Source: Anisodus tanguticus
Lineage: Eukaryota > Streptophyta > Magnoliopsida > Solanales > Solanaceae
Length of the DNA stretch: 64,000 nucleotides
Assembly (NCBI GenBank): GCA_034509755.1
Contig: CM067541.1
Location: 23,796,001-23,860,000, forward strand
Direction: 5' to 3'
Shown one piece after another: positions 23,610 through 35,574 of this stretch. The position numbers were made by a program, and so were the translations under genes. Under the pieces are notes generated by a model. That model did not search any database, was not told the DNA's origin, and was given only the letters and a program-made list of their open reading frames with translations. Numbering within the stretch: position 1 is the first letter of the stretch; each line of letters opens with the position of its first letter.

Positions 23610-23800
23610 TATTAGCATTTGCTTTTGTCCCACATTGGAAAAACATATTTGTATCCCATGTAATAGACCCTATATAAAGGGCTTTACTTGCTTTTCTTTT
23701 ACTTGCACTTTTAGCTCTCAAGAATAATATTATTTTATTATCTTGTTATTGCTTTGTAAGAATTCATGTTATGAATAAAAGACTTTCATGAATTCTATCA
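23610..23800 (+). repeat. Element E 5' LTR
   Basis: 191 bp, TATTAGCATTTG...TTCTATCA. It contains 'ccctatataaaggg' (about 23667), a good TATA context for the LTR promoter. Confidence 0.93.
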
Positions 23801-24116
23801 TGGTATCAGAGCCAAGAGCACAAGTTAATATTTTTAGCTCGATCGCGCATTCAACTTCGCGGTGAGTTAGTTGGGGGTTCGTATGCAGCACGCCCCTGGT
23901 ATCAGTTAAAAAAAAATTTGGCTTGTTTTGGAAGCTCGTGCTCGTTTTGGCTGCTCATGCTCGTTCTGATCTTGGCTTCCACATCTGGGTTTCGTCTTTT
24001 TGGCTTCCGCATCCGATTGGTGAGATCGCCCTTTTTTTTATTTTGTTGCTTGGGATTGCTTGCTTGTTATTTGGGATTGTTGCTTGTTATTTGGGATTTT
24101 TCTGTTTAAAATTCAT

Positions 24117-24960
24117 AATGGTGGAGGTGATGATTCTTTGCAAACTATTGGTGTTAGGTTAGATGGAAAAAATTATTCCTATTGGAGCTATGTCATGGTA
24201 AATTTTCAAGAAGGAAAAGGGCTTTGGGATTATATGTCCTGGAAAAACCAAATGTCCTAAAATTGGAGATGAAAATTTTGATGAATTATTTAGGACTTGG
24301 GAGACCAATAATTCAAAGATTATTACTTTGATTAATAACTCGTTGAACAAAGAATTGGTGTTCAATTGGCTAAGTTCAAAGCTGCTAAAGAGATTTGGGA
24401 TTATTTGTCAAGATTGTTTGTGCAGAATAATTTCTTCGTTAAATATCGATACAATATGAAATTCGTGCACTAGTACAAAATGACTTGAGCATTCAAGATT
24501 ATTTCGTGCAATGACCACTTTGTGGGATCATTAGCTATGACAGAATCTCTTCGAATTGCAAACATGCGATGCTTATATAAAATGCGAGAGATGAAGATCG
24601 TCTTGTTCGGCTATTGATGGGTCTTCGGTCGAGAATTTGAGAATTGTCGTTCGTGCTTATTGCACCGCAAACACTTACCATCTGTTGAAGATGTTGTAAA
24701 TGAACTTATGGTGAAGAAACATGTTTGAAGACTCTAAAAGGGGTACATAAGGCTTCTACTTTTGTCTTGGCGGCCTCCTTCGTCTACACCGGTCCTTGCA
24801 GCCTCCTACACACCAAGATAGAACATCTATCGTAGGTAATTGTAATTATTGTAAGAAACCGGGACACCGGAAGAATCAATGTCCCGAGCTACGGAAGACG
24901 TCGGGTTCTAAGCCTCCACATTCGGGACAAGGACGAAGTCTTCTCAACGAAGCCATATTC
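24117..24960 (+). pseudogene. Element E gag remnant
   Basis: The N-terminal part reads NGGGDDSLQTIGVRLDGKNY and SYWSYVMVNFQEGKGLWDY, typical of copia gag. It then breaks by frame changes near 24245 and onward. A CCHC zinc knuckle is intact in the fragment starting 24796: CNYCKKPGHRKNQC at about 24841-24882 (CX2CX4HX4C). The capsid part between is scattered over frames. Confidence 0.78.
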
Positions 24961-25199
24961 GGGGGTCAATTCCGAACTTGTATCCACCGACTCAGTGCGC
25001 CTTTGTGCCCTCTCTTGATCACCCGGCCTTCGGGAGCCTCGTGAGTCACGATGCGATCGATTCTGTAGCCGACCAATTTCGAAGTTCCTCGCCTTCCAAC
25101 AGTTTCAACAGAATTCTCGATCTTATGATCTTTCTGTTCCTTCCGCTCATCACCATCTATTGGTTCGGTATCATTTCGCCTTCTTGGATCTTGGACTCG

Positions 25200-28160
25200 G
25201 AGTGGAAATCATATGTCTCCTGATTCTTCCGTCTTTGTATCTATGTCTTCGACTCCCCTTCCACTTGTTGTGATTGGCGATGGCACACCTATGCCATTGA
25301 CGAGCATTGGCACCATTCATACATCCACTATATCATTACACGATGTTTATTGCATTCCAAAATTACATATAAATCTTGCTTCTTTGGTCAAATATGTGAC
25401 TCTGGATGTTTTATTGGACTCTTCCCTAATTCTTGTTATGTGCAGGATCTAAAATCCAAGAGAGTGATTGGGACAGGGCGTAGAAAGGGGAGAGGTCTAT
25501 ATGTTTTGGATGAGCTGCATCTTCCTACTCATGCAGCAACTATGCCTGTTAATCTGTCTTCTTTTCATTTAACACATTCCTCTTCGAAGTTTTATTTGTG
25601 GCACTCTAGACTTGGTCATGTATCGTTCTCTTTGCGTTTTATGTGTAATACTGGTGTTCTTGGTGATTTACAATCCGATGATATTTCTGATTGTAGTGGA
25701 TGTAAACTTGGAAAATTTTCTGCTTTGCCTTTTAATCTTAGTACTTCTACTTCTTCTGCACCATTTGATCTAGTTCATTCAGATGTTTGGGGGCCAGCAC
25801 CTATCCCTACTAAGGGTGGCTCCAGATATTATGTTTCTTTTATTGATGATTATACTCGTCATTGTTGGGTTTATTTGTTGAAAAGACGCTCTGATTTTGT
25901 TCATACTTATGTTGAGTTTCAAGCCTATGTGAAAACTCAACATTCTTGCCATTATTAAATGTTTTCGGGTGATTTAGGAGGTGAATATACTAGTGGGGAT
26001 CTTTCTGATATTTTCAAAGCTGATGGTACAATACATCAGTCTTCTTGTACTGATACACCACAACAAAATGGGGTAGCCGAGAGAAAACATAGGCATATTG
26101 TTGAGACAGCTAGATCCATGCTTTTGTCCGCTAGTGTACCTAGTGAATTTTGGGGAGAAGTTGTCCTTACATCCGTTTATCTTATTAATAGGATCCCTAC
26201 CTCTCATAATTCGGTATTTCTCCGTATGCTAGACTATTTGGTCACACCCCACTATATTCCCATTTGAGAGTTTTTGGTTCTACATGTTTTGTTCTACGTC
26301 CACATGCAGAGCGTACTAAGTTATCTTCTCGTGTCGCCATTTGTGTTTTTCTTGGATATGGGGTTGGGCAGAAAGGTTATCGTTGTCATGATCCAGTTTC
26401 TGGAAAATTGTATGTGTCTCGTAATGTTTCCTTTATTGAGCATGTTCCTTTCTTTTCCATCCCACCTACCTCACATGGTATGACAAAATCTGACCTTATT
26501 GATATTGATCCCTTTGATCGATTGTCCATCGATTCTACATCTATATCATCTGTTCCTTCTCGGTCTTCGCGCAGGTCCCATGATATTGATACTCGGCCCC
26601 CTCCTACGCCTATTTCGAACCTCTTGTGGTTGCGGATCCGGATCCACCTCGCTATCCTAAACGCACTCGCGATCTACTCGAGGTATCCGATTTTGATTAT
26701 TCTTGCTATGCTCCATCATTCGCTTCCTTTCTAGTTTCTATTAATTCTCTCTCTGTGAGCCTACATCCTACTCGAGGCGGCTCGTGATCCTCTTTGGCAA
26801 GAGGCTATGAATGAAGAAGCTGGTTGCTTTGAACAAACTCGGTACTTGGGATTTGGTTTCTCTACCGACTTGTAAGAAAACTATTGGTTCTCGATGGGTG
26901 TACAAGATTAAGACAAAGTCTGATGGTTCTATTGAGCGATATAAAGCTCGTTTGGTTGCAAAGGGTTTTGCTCAAGAATATGGTATGGATTATGAAGAGA
27001 CTTTTGCACCCGTTGCAAAGATGACATCTGTCCGGGTTCTTATTGCAGTGGCCTCTGTTCGTCATTGGCATATTTCACAAATGGATGTTAAAAATGCTTT
27101 TTTAAATGGGGATCTTCAAGAAGAAATCTACATGGTCCCTCCACCTGGTGTTTCACATAGTCCAGGACAAGTGTGCGAGCTTAAGAAAGCTGTATGGTCT
27201 CAAACAAGCTCCAAGAGCTTGGTTCGACAAGTTCTCCTTTGTAGTATCATCTCTTGGGTTTATTTCCCGGCTTTCATGATTCGGCGTTATTTGTTAAATC
27301 ATCCCCCGCAGGTTGTATTTTGCTTTTGTTGTATGTTGATGACATGATCATTACGGTGATGATATTGATGGTATTGCAAACCTAAAATCTACTTTATCTC
27401 GTCGTTTTGAGATGAAAGATTTAGGTCATCTACGTTACTTTTTAGGCATTGAGGTAGCTTATTCTGAGAAGGGATATCTTCTCTCTCAGTCTAAGTACAC
27501 TGCAGATATTCTTGAGCGGGCCCGTCTCACAGATACTCGTATAGTTGACTCTCCTCTTGAGGTTAATGTTCGATATACACCTACTGACGGGGATCCTCTT
27601 CCTGATCCCACTTTATATCGTTCAGTTGTAGGGAGTCTGGTGTACCTCACCATTACTCGCCCTGACATTGCATATGTTGTTCACATTGTCAGTCAGTTTG
27701 TTTGCTCTCCTACATCTGTACATTGGGCTGCAGTTATGCGTATTCTTCGCTATCTTCGAGGAACGATTTATCAGAGTCTCTTGTTTCCATCGACCTCATC
27801 CTTGGAGCTTCGTGCATTTTCTGATGCAGATTGGGGTACAGTGACCTAACCGATCGGAAATCAACTATCGGTTATTGTGTATTTTTAGGAGATTCACTCA
27901 TCTCATGGAAAAGTAAGAAACAAGATGTGGTTTCTCGCTCTTCAACTGAGGCAGAGTATCGTGCTATGGCTTCTACTACGTGTGAGATTGTATGGTTACG
28001 TCGGTTATTGGTTGATATGGGTGTCTGTCTTTCTTCACCAACACCGATGTATTGTGATAATAAGAGTTCTATTCAGATTGCGCACAACACGCTCTTTCAT
28101 GAACGTACCAAGCATATTGAGATTGATTGTCATATTATTCGATATCATCTTCAAGCGTAG
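25200..28160 (+). pseudogene. Element E pol, broken by many small indels
   Basis: Protease-side sequence at 25213-25452 (VVIGDGTPMPLTSIGTIH). Pre-integrase and integrase at 25350-25958 (LWHSRLGHVSFSLR, CSGCKLGKFSALPF, LVHSDVWGPAP, FIDDYTRHCWVYLL) and 25959-26267 (GEYTSGD, PQQNGVAERKHRHIVETARS). RT at 26811-27347 (RWVYKIKTKSDGSIERYKAR, MDVKNAFLNGDLQEEIYM, then a frame change) and 27412-27849 (MKDLGHLRYFLGIEVAYSEK, FSDADWG). RNase H at 27831-28160 (DRKSTIGYCVFLGDSLISW, SSTEAEYRAMA, YCDNKSSIQIAHN). The pieces are individually clean and joined by one- or two-base shifts. Confidence 0.88.
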
Positions 28161-28301
28161 CGCACTCTATCCTTGCCATTTGTCTCATCTTCGATGCAAC
28201 TTGCGATTTCTTCACAAAGGCGCATACCTTAAAGCGTCACCGGTTCTTTCTTGGCAAACTCTCGATGCTTCTGTCTACACCATCGCGAGTTTGAGAGGAG
28301 A

Positions 28302-28492
28302 TATTAGCATTTGCTTTTGTCCCACATTGGAAAAACATATTTGTATCCCATGTAATAGACCCTATATAAAGGGCTTTACTTGCTTTTCTTTTACTTGCAC
28401 TTTTAGCTCTCAAGAATAATATTATTTTATTATCTTGTTATTGCTTTGTAAGAATTCATGTTATGAATAAAAGACTTTCATGAATTCTATCA
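28302..28492 (+). repeat. Element E 3' LTR
   Basis: Identical to 23610-23800 as far as I can read. Followed by TACAC, then the resumed 5' leader of gene copy 2. Confidence 0.93.
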
Positions 28493-28589
28493 TACACTTG
28501 GTTGAACACTAATACTACAGAAGCACATCGCATTGCTAAAGAAACACATTGAGATACCTTTTATAGCCGGGAAGAGGAGAGAGAAGACA

Positions 28590-28889
28590 ATGGCCACTGT
28601 AGCAGCTGAAATGATGCTTCAGTGTGTCTTTGATGGAAGCTTGTCGATGTCAGACATGAATATCTAGAGACGGTCTTACCATAAAAACTGCAGTTGTGCA
28701 TTGCACAAACATAAGGGGCAACAACCAACCACTTGTGTCCACCGAAGGAATATAACATTCGCCAAAAGGCAAAACCTCAAAGATATGACTTTGTCAATAG
28801 CAGCTTCCCAATTCTCATCTCCATCTTCTTTGTTGCAACAATTCATCAGTCACGAGTGTACAGCATATGACGTCGACTTTAGCAAGTAG
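28590..28889 (+). pseudogene. Small host gene, copy 2 (premature stop)
   Basis: Copy of the gene intact at 44114. The ATG context 'agacaatggccactgtagc' is conserved. Translation gives MATVAAEMMLQCVFDGSLSM and five more residues, then TAG at 28665-28667 where the intact copy has Glu (GAG). After the stop the frame continues with the conserved NCSCALHK segment, KRQNLKDMTLSIAASQFSSP and a changed C terminus to TAG at 28887. Element E sits between the TATA box and this ATG. It is likely dead; re-initiation at 28701 would remove the first third. Function unknown. Confidence 0.78.
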
Positions 28890-30513
28890 CTGATCGATTT
28901 TGGCAACTTCCTAGTCAGATGCTTTTGGAAAACTACAGCTCTCCAAGGGATCGAGTGTACTGCTTTTCTTCTATCCTATTTTTTGTACATTCTGGTAAGT
29001 TTGTGTATACTTCAGTATCCATTTCTTAGGAGCTGTAATTTACCAAAAAGAGAAAGAAAATACAAAATATTTCGTTCTTCAGGTTTTGTATGAGCAAATG
29101 CTCCACGGTTTTTTCTAGTGTTTTACCAGGCTTTAACATATTACAAGAAAACAGACCTCACATTAATAGCAGACATTGCACAAGTTATGACCTTCCCCAA
29201 TAGAAGTAACAAGTTTCACAGGCACAAGATAAAATATATTCCATAGAAGACGCAAGCTATTTCACTTCATGCTCGTGCACCTGAAATTATATCAGAAGTT
29301 CATAATTTACTGGATGGTAGCCAGTTGATCACCTAACAGTGAAAGTACATTTAGCTATGAGGGTTACCCTTTTTTTCCTTTATGTAAATACTGAGAATGC
29401 AGCATTTGTGTCAACAGTCTTATCACGTTCTTAATTTTTCAAACCAAATTTACCATAACTTCTTGATCTTCACTTTAATTTTCTTTTTCCTGTTTATTTC
29501 TATTTTTCCTTTTATTTTTTTTATTTCCACTTAGGGTGATGAAATGATAAAGCCATGAGCCAACTGCTTTTTTATTCCCCTCCTCATCTCCTAGTCTCTC
29601 ACATTTTCTGCATCTTCATAGTTCTCTCTGCTTCTTCTTTTGGTCATTCTTGTCCATTAGATTCTCTATTCTTCGACCGATCTAAAAATTCATTACGTAA
29701 CCTAAACTAAGTCCACCTACGACACAAATGTTAAAACAATGCATCATTCTACACCATTGAGCTTATAAAACTAAGCTCATTCAGTAAAGTCAAAGGGAAT
29801 AATGCCACAGTGAGCTATTATTATGTTTGTTTCTGTACTTACCTTGCTCGTCACGAAACACGACGAAAAATGTAAGCACATACTTTGTAAGCCACTATCT
29901 GTCACTTTCACCAGATCTGTTCACTTTTCATTTCATTGGTTTCTCCGTTTTATAGAAAATGCTTTAGTTGCTAATATCATCCCCTCATGTTTTCTTGTTT
30001 ATCTCTTATGCTTTTCTGATCCTTCTTTGCCTTTAAGAAAATGTAAGATTTGTATTTGAGTTGGTATAGAAAAAGTAAAACTGTAGTAAAACTGAAGATA
30101 TGCAAAACGAACTGGAACATATTGCATCATTCTTAAGAACAGTTTCAGGAGAAATTCTTTAACAAAGAATTCAAGTTTCAGGAACAGTTTCAAAAATTCC
30201 AAATGGCTTTATAACATGTTTTCGATTGTTCTTTAAAAATATGTGAGAATTAATTGAACGGCTGTTGAAACAGTTACAGGCAAACACACCTGCTGTACTA
30301 GCAACAATATCACCTAAAAAAATTGCATAGTATGTATTACAGGCAATTTAAGAAAAAGATGAATCGCATAATTCATTGAACGGCTGTTGAAACAGGATCA
30401 TTCTCTGTATCAAGCAGTTTTACACAGAACCAGCACAGTGGAATGAGGCAATACAGCCACCACGAAAATACAGATTCAAACTAGATGAAAATTTTAATTA
30501 TTAATTAGTCAAC
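28890..30513. other. Host duplicated block, end of U2
   Basis: Non-coding. 28950-29090 aligns with 37090-37215 and 44500-44610 ('gtacattctggtaag'). 29590-29660 aligns with 17290-17350 and 38040-38110. 29890-29950 aligns with 38330-38390 and 46387-46440. 30405-30480 aligns with 39000-39080. TCAAC (30509-30513) is the left duplication of element A. No gene is recognised. Confidence 0.75.
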
Positions 30514-30779
30514 TCAAAGTATATATACAATTTATAATTTTTCATATTATGAAAATCCTATTCCTATTCTACTCCCAAAATCATATTCTAGTTGTACAAG
30601 AATCCTATAATTATGGTAAGTGTACTATACTAATTTAATACAATAGTTACACTAATTAAACTTAGATATACACGGGTTTGTATATCGTGTATACCACGGT
30701 TTCACATATGGTAATTTACCTTGTGAAACCGTGATATATATGGTATACAAACCCATGTATATCACGGGTCTAACCTACA
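30514..30779 (-). repeat. Element A 3' LTR (shortened)
   Basis: Ends TAACCTACA at 30771-30779 on the plus strand. Starts TCAAAGTATATATAC immediately after the TCAAC duplication. In the 5' LTR the matching point is about 34 bases inside the terminus, so the 3' end of this LTR is missing. Confidence 0.85.
30675..30776. repeat. Long inverted repeat (hairpin) in element A LTR
   Basis: An arm around 30675-30708 ('cgggtttgtatatcgtgta' ... 'ccacggtttcaca') pairs with 30722-30757 ('tgtgaaaccgtgatatat' ... 'ggtatacaaaccc') around a loop of about 15 bases. The same structure is at 35467-35567 in the other LTR. RNA from either strand could fold into a stem of about 34 bp. Confidence 0.8.
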
Positions 30780-32290
30780 CACCCCCGCAGTCATAGCGGA
30801 CGGTCTTCGTACGCTGAGACTGTCCCTAAAATCTTCAAAGAGCACCGACGGAAGACCCTTGGTAAAGATGTCTGTAATTTGATACCTGGAAGGGACATGG
30901 CAGACGCGTACTTGTCCACGAGCTACCTTTTCGCGAACAAAGTGAATATCCATCTCGATGTGTTTAGTGCGCTGGTGTTGAACCGGATTACCAGACAGGT
31001 AGATGGCACTAATATTATCACAATAAACCAAGGTAGCTTTCTGAATAGGACAATGAGGCTCTAAAAGAAGATTACGTAACCAACAGGATTCAGAGACCAC
31101 ATTGGCTACCGCTCGATACTCGGCCTCTGCACTAGAGTGAGACAACGTAGACTGACGCTTAAAAGACCATGAGACCAAGTTATTACCAAGAAACATACAA
31201 TAGCCAGACGTGGAACGTCTGGTATCTGGACAGTCACCCCAATCAACATCAGTATACGAGACAAGTGTAGATGTCGATGAAGGATATAAATGTAAGTCAT
31301 AGTCAAGTGTCCCTTGGATGTATCAAATAATGCGTTTGAGCGCATTCATGTGCTCAACCCTAGGATCATGCATAAACAAGCACACATGTTGTACGGCATA
31401 CGTAATATCTGGTCTAGTAAAAGTAAGATACTGAAAAGCCCATGCAAGACTGCGATAGTGAATCAGATCCTCGTACGGTGGGCCAGCCGCAGTACCCAGC
31501 TTGGGCTTAGTATCAACTGGAGTGGAAGTAGACTTGCAGGAGGACATACCAGCTCGCTCAATGATCTCAACAACATATTTTCGTTGTGATAAGAACAACC
31601 CACCTTTATGACGAGAGATAGCAATCCCTAAAAAATAACTTAAGGACCCCAAGTCTTTCATAGAAAACTCAGAACTAAGCATTGTCATGATAGACTTTCA
31701 CAAAGCATCAAAAGAGGCAGTCAAGATAATATCATCAACATATAATAGTATATAAGCCAGGGAAGGACCACGACGATATAAGAATAATGAATTATCAGAC
31801 CTGCTGTGTGAAAACCTAATAGATGAAACATAGTTTGCAAAACGCTTATACCAAGCCCGTGGGGCCTGCTTAAGCCCATACAAGGACTTCTTCAATAAAC
31901 AGACATGATGAGGATATTTGGGGTCTCGAAAACCCAAGGGCTGATGCATGTAAACGGTCTCCTTAAGATCACCATGTAAGAAAGCATTCTTCACATCTAA
32001 CTAATGGATGGGCCAAGCTTTCGAAAGAGTCAGACTGAGAACAGTGCGAATGGTAGCCAGTTTGACCACTAGATAAACGTCTCACCACAATCTATGCCAA
32101 CCTGCTGAGTCTTACCATCACCTACAAGACGAGCCTTATGCCTTGCAAAAGAACCGTCATAATTATTCTTATGAGTAAAAATCCACATAGACCGAATAAT
32201 ATTAACACCAGAAGGACGGGGTACCAACTCCCACATCATTTTTGCAATAAGAGCATCGTATTCGTCGGTCATAACCAATTTCCAATTCGG
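30762..32290 (-). pseudogene. Element A RNase H and reverse transcriptase
   Basis: RNase H at 30762-31196: NNLVSWSFKRQSTLSHSSAE, YCDNISAIYLSGNPVQHQRT and PSRYQITDIFTKGLP. RT lies upstream: 31323-31688 (MKDLGSLSYFLGIAISRHKG, FTRPDITYAVQHVC), 31698-31994 (MKNAFLHGDLKETVYM, LLKKSLYGLKQAPRAWYKRF, LLYVDDIILTA with the YVDD catalytic motif) and 32069-32278 (GVNIIRSMWIFTHKNNYDGS). Single frameshifts or stops separate the pieces near 31690, 31997 and 32069-32100. The protein blocks are well kept, so decay is moderate. Confidence 0.9.
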
Positions 32291-34133
32291 GCATTTAATG
32301 CGGACACTGGGTTACGGAGTAGAGGGGATTTAAGAATATTAGAATTTAAATTAAAATGTCTTTTCGGTTTAAAAATACCCCGTTGACTACAAGTGACCGA
32401 TCGGTGACTCGGGGGAGAATTGGGTGGATGTTGAGAAACATCGGGACAGGTGACGGATCGGCGGCAGGCATTGGGCTCGCGGCCCAATCCGGAACCGGGA
32501 CCGACATCGCAATAGAAAGCGGGGGCGGCGGGCGGGTGGATAGGCGGCCCAGTTGCTAGCCCAATAACTGTAGGTTGAGACGGTACCGGTGGACCAGCGG
32601 GTAGTGGGCCCACTGGCGGATTTTGGGTTCGGGACAGGTCCGATAAATGGTGGATAATATATGGGGAGACATCGACATCTAAACAATTATACGAACTAGG
32701 CCCGAGACTACTTACCTTTGCAAACAGAAATTGGGTTTCATCGAAAATAACATGGCGACTAATGATGATTTTATTAGACGATAAATCAAAACACTTGTAA
32801 CCACGATGATTAGAGGGATAACCCAAAAACACACAAGGAGTAGAACAGGCTTGAAGTTTGTTAATTGTAGTTGACGGAAAGAGCGGATAACATAAGGACC
32901 CAAAGACCTTAAGATGTGAATACGAAGGATTCTTATTATATAAGATTTTGAAGAGGGAAGAATATGTCAAACCTTTGGTAGGAAGTATGTTAAGAAGATA
33001 AGTAGACATTTGTAGAGCATGATGCCAAAAGGAAGGGAGTACGGAAGCATGGACCATTAGAGTTCGAACAATATTATTGATAGTACGAATTTTTCGTTCG
33101 GCTTTCCCATTTTGTGAAGACGTATGAGGACAAGAAAAATGAAAAACAATGTCATTAGTTGCACAAAATTCCCGAAATATCCCATTATCATATTCCTTGC
33201 CATTGTCACATTGAATGTTCTTTATGTCTCATTCGAATTAGGTACGGATGAATGCTCTAAATTTTAAGAAGGTGGAAAAACTTGAGATTTTTTCGCTAAC
33301 GGAAAAGTCCATAAAAATTACAATAATCATCCAAAAATAAAACATAATAATGATGGCCCACAGAACTTAAAACGGGAGATGTCCATAAGTCGCTATGAAT
33401 AATATCAAATAGCATTAAAGTATGAGAAGTAGAGTCTACAAACGGCAATCTAACAAGTTTTCCTAGTGGACAAGATTGACAAATTGGAGTACTATGCGTA
33501 CCCTTACAAGAAATAAAATTGCTTTTACGTAAGGAAGAAACAATAGACGACACATGGGTAACCCAAACGTGCATGCCATAAGGAAGGAGCGAGAGCTGCA
33601 AAAGTAGATAGCAAGGCTTGACTCAAGAGACCGGATGTGGGCGTGATAGGATAAAGATTTCCCTTACTATCATATCTCATGAGAGGAATTCCCATCTTGA
33701 AATCCTTCACAGCAAACCCAAAAGGATCAAAATTAACAGAAACTCAATTATCAGTGTTGAATTTACGGACTGACACCAAATTTTTAATTAAGTGAGGGGC
33801 ATGAAGGGCATTTTTCAAGACAAGAGGTGGATGAGGGGGAGATAAAGTTTTATGATTGTAACCACGAACTAGAATTGAATTGCCATTACCAACAATAATG
33901 CCACGATTGTTGCTCAAATTGGAATAAGACGAGAGAGTACATTGATCGGACGTCATGTGGGTAGTGGCGTCGGTGTCCATGTACCAATTCGGGTCCAGGG
34001 GACTTAATCCAAGAGTGTGTATCGCGGCTTCAATGTTGGTAGAGGTGGGCCCCGCTGCATGGTGGTCTGGTGGTGCCGAGGCCCAAGCACGCTGGCTTGC
34101 TACCCCGACCCAGAATTTCCTCTCGGGTTCCAC
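32269..34133 (-). pseudogene. Element A integrase and protease
   Basis: Protease start at 33744-34133: WYMDTDATTHMT, where the active site reads DTDA instead of DTGA or DSGA, a change likely to inactivate it. Pre-integrase at 33525-33710 (SLWHARLGYPCV) and 33296-33601 (CQSCPLGKLVRLPF, DIIHSDLWTSPVLSSVGHHY, LFLDDYCNFY). Integrase C-terminal part at 32269-33057 (LPSFWHHALQMSTYLLNILP, FGSLCYPLFPSTTINKL, PCVFLGYPSNHRGYKCFD), followed by a Pro/Ser-rich linker. Catalytic parts around 33060-33290 are degraded. Confidence 0.87.
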
Positions 34134-34385
34134 TGTGGGCCTGAATAACTGGGCATACTTAATGGCAGAAACTAGGCCCAGTTCGGGATGGCACCATACG
34201 ATGGAAAATAGGGGTTGTTGGGCCCAGTTCCACGACCATGGGCCCCAGGGCTATGGCCAGTTGGCTTGCGGCCCACTACCCCGAGGCCCATTGCCACACT
34301 CGTTATTTCCACTTCGGTTTCCGCCACAGTTTTTACCATTATTTTTGCGATTCTGACCCTTTTTGTCGCCACCGTTGTTGCAGTT

Positions 34386-35087
34386 TTAGCCGGAATTGTT
34401 GGAGACGGATGGAGAAAAGGTGGACTCGATCACCATGACGACAAAAGGGGCCCCAGTGGCCGCTTTCTTAGCCAAGCCTGCTTCTTCGAGCGTGAGCATG
34501 GAACGGGCCTGATAAAACTGCGGAAGAGGACTGCTCTGACGAAGAAGCGTACCCACGCCACTATAGGCCTCAGATAGGCCTGCAACCATCTGAAGGACAA
34601 GACGATCATTGGTAACGGGCGCAGCAATGTTGCGGAGTTAGTCCGCCATTTCTTTCAACCTTTTTTAGTATGCTGAGATGTTGGTGAAGTCTTCCATATT
34701 GACGTGGGAGAATTCCTGCTCAAGGGTAACAGCACGAGAATTTTGATTATCTTGGAATATATCACGTACTCTATTCCAAGCATCCATCGTTGTAGCGTCG
34801 GGTTCGATAATCATTTGCAACATGTCGGTAGAAATAGTGGAGTAAATCCACTGAAGAACGGTAACATCAAGGGTTGTCCATAACTTAGGATCATCCTCGG
34901 GCTTGGGCACCTCCGTATCCGCAGTAGCCGTGGGGATAATGTGATGGAGGACTTGATGCGATCGTGCGTAAACTTTGAACAGTTCATCCCACGTCGCGTA
35001 TTGGACGTTTTCTATCTCAAGAATGATAGGGATGTGATTTTTGATGTTAGAAACAGTAAAGGCAGGGTGAAACGTGTTCTTAGCCAT
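34386..35087 (-). pseudogene. Element A gag
   Basis: Probable start ATG with first base 35087 (MAKNTFHPAFTVSNIK). The capsid-type domain reads VQYATWDELFKVYARSHQVL, TTLDVTVLQWIYSTISTDML and TMDAWNRVRDIFQDNQNSRA, then stops after DFTNISAY near 34665. The next segment (34386-34627) continues in another frame (MVAGLSEAYSGVGTLLRQ). The Gly/Asn-rich end spans 34140-34390. No intact CCHC knuckle was found. It is UBN2-type copia gag. Confidence 0.82.
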
Positions 35088-35261
35088 AATCGCAACGCAA
35101 GACGTGATGTAGGGATTGGGAAGAAAAAAATTGGGAAGAAAAAAATTGGGAAGAGATGAGGTACCACCGGGAACGAAAATCGAGAAGAGAGGCTCGGAAC
35201 TCGATGCAAAAAGTGGACGAAAATTTTGGGAGAGAATTTGAGACCTAGACTTCTGATACCA

Positions 35262-35574
35262 TGAAAGAAATAATCTCATTCATTATTTTCATTAATGAAA
35301 GAGTATATATACAATTTACAATTTTCCATATTATGAAAATCCTATTCCTATTCTACTCCCAAAATCATATTCTAGTTGTACAAGAATCCTATAATTATGA
35401 TAAGTGTACAATACTAATTTAATACAATATTTACACTAATTAAACTTACCAAAAACTGTGATATACACGGGTTTGTATAGCGTATATACCACGGTTTCAC
35501 ATATGGTAATTTACCTTGTGAAACCGTGATATACATGGTATACAAACTCATGTATATCACAGATATAACTAACA
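35262..35574 (-). repeat. Element A 5' LTR
   Basis: Starts TGAAAGAAATAATCTC next to the primer-binding site and ends ATAACTAACA, followed by TCAAC. It contains the hairpin at 35467-35567. Confidence 0.92.

Larger units (their letters stand above)
23610..28492 (+). mobile_element. Ty1-copia retrotransposon E (youngest)
   Basis: Two 191-bp LTRs (23610-23800 and 28302-28492) look identical on reading. The flanking 5-bp duplication is TACAC (23605-23609 and 28493-28497). The undisturbed site is in U1 near 6690 ('gattacacttggttgaacac'). A perfect initiator Met-tRNA primer-binding site TGGTATCAGAGC is at 23801-23812. The LTR begins TA rather than the usual TG and ends CA. Gene order is gag, protease, integrase, RT, RNase H. 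Despite its apparent youth, the reading frame is broken many times. Confidence 0.94.
30514..35574 (-). mobile_element. Ty1-copia retrotransposon A
   Basis: Minus-strand copia element flanked by TCAAC (30509-30513 and 35575-35579). The empty site is at 17473 and 39110 ('attagtcaacaaa'). The primer-binding site is at 35250-35261 (TGGTATCAGAAG on the minus strand). The purine tract is at 30780-30790 ('cacccccgcag' on the plus strand). The 5' LTR (35262-35574) is 313 bp but the 3' LTR (30514-30779) is 266 bp; the shorter one lacks about 34 bases at its 3' terminus and has one 11-base internal gap. They differ at roughly one position in twenty. Coding parts are long but broken. The LTR family is the same as at 1-256. 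Confidence 0.92.
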
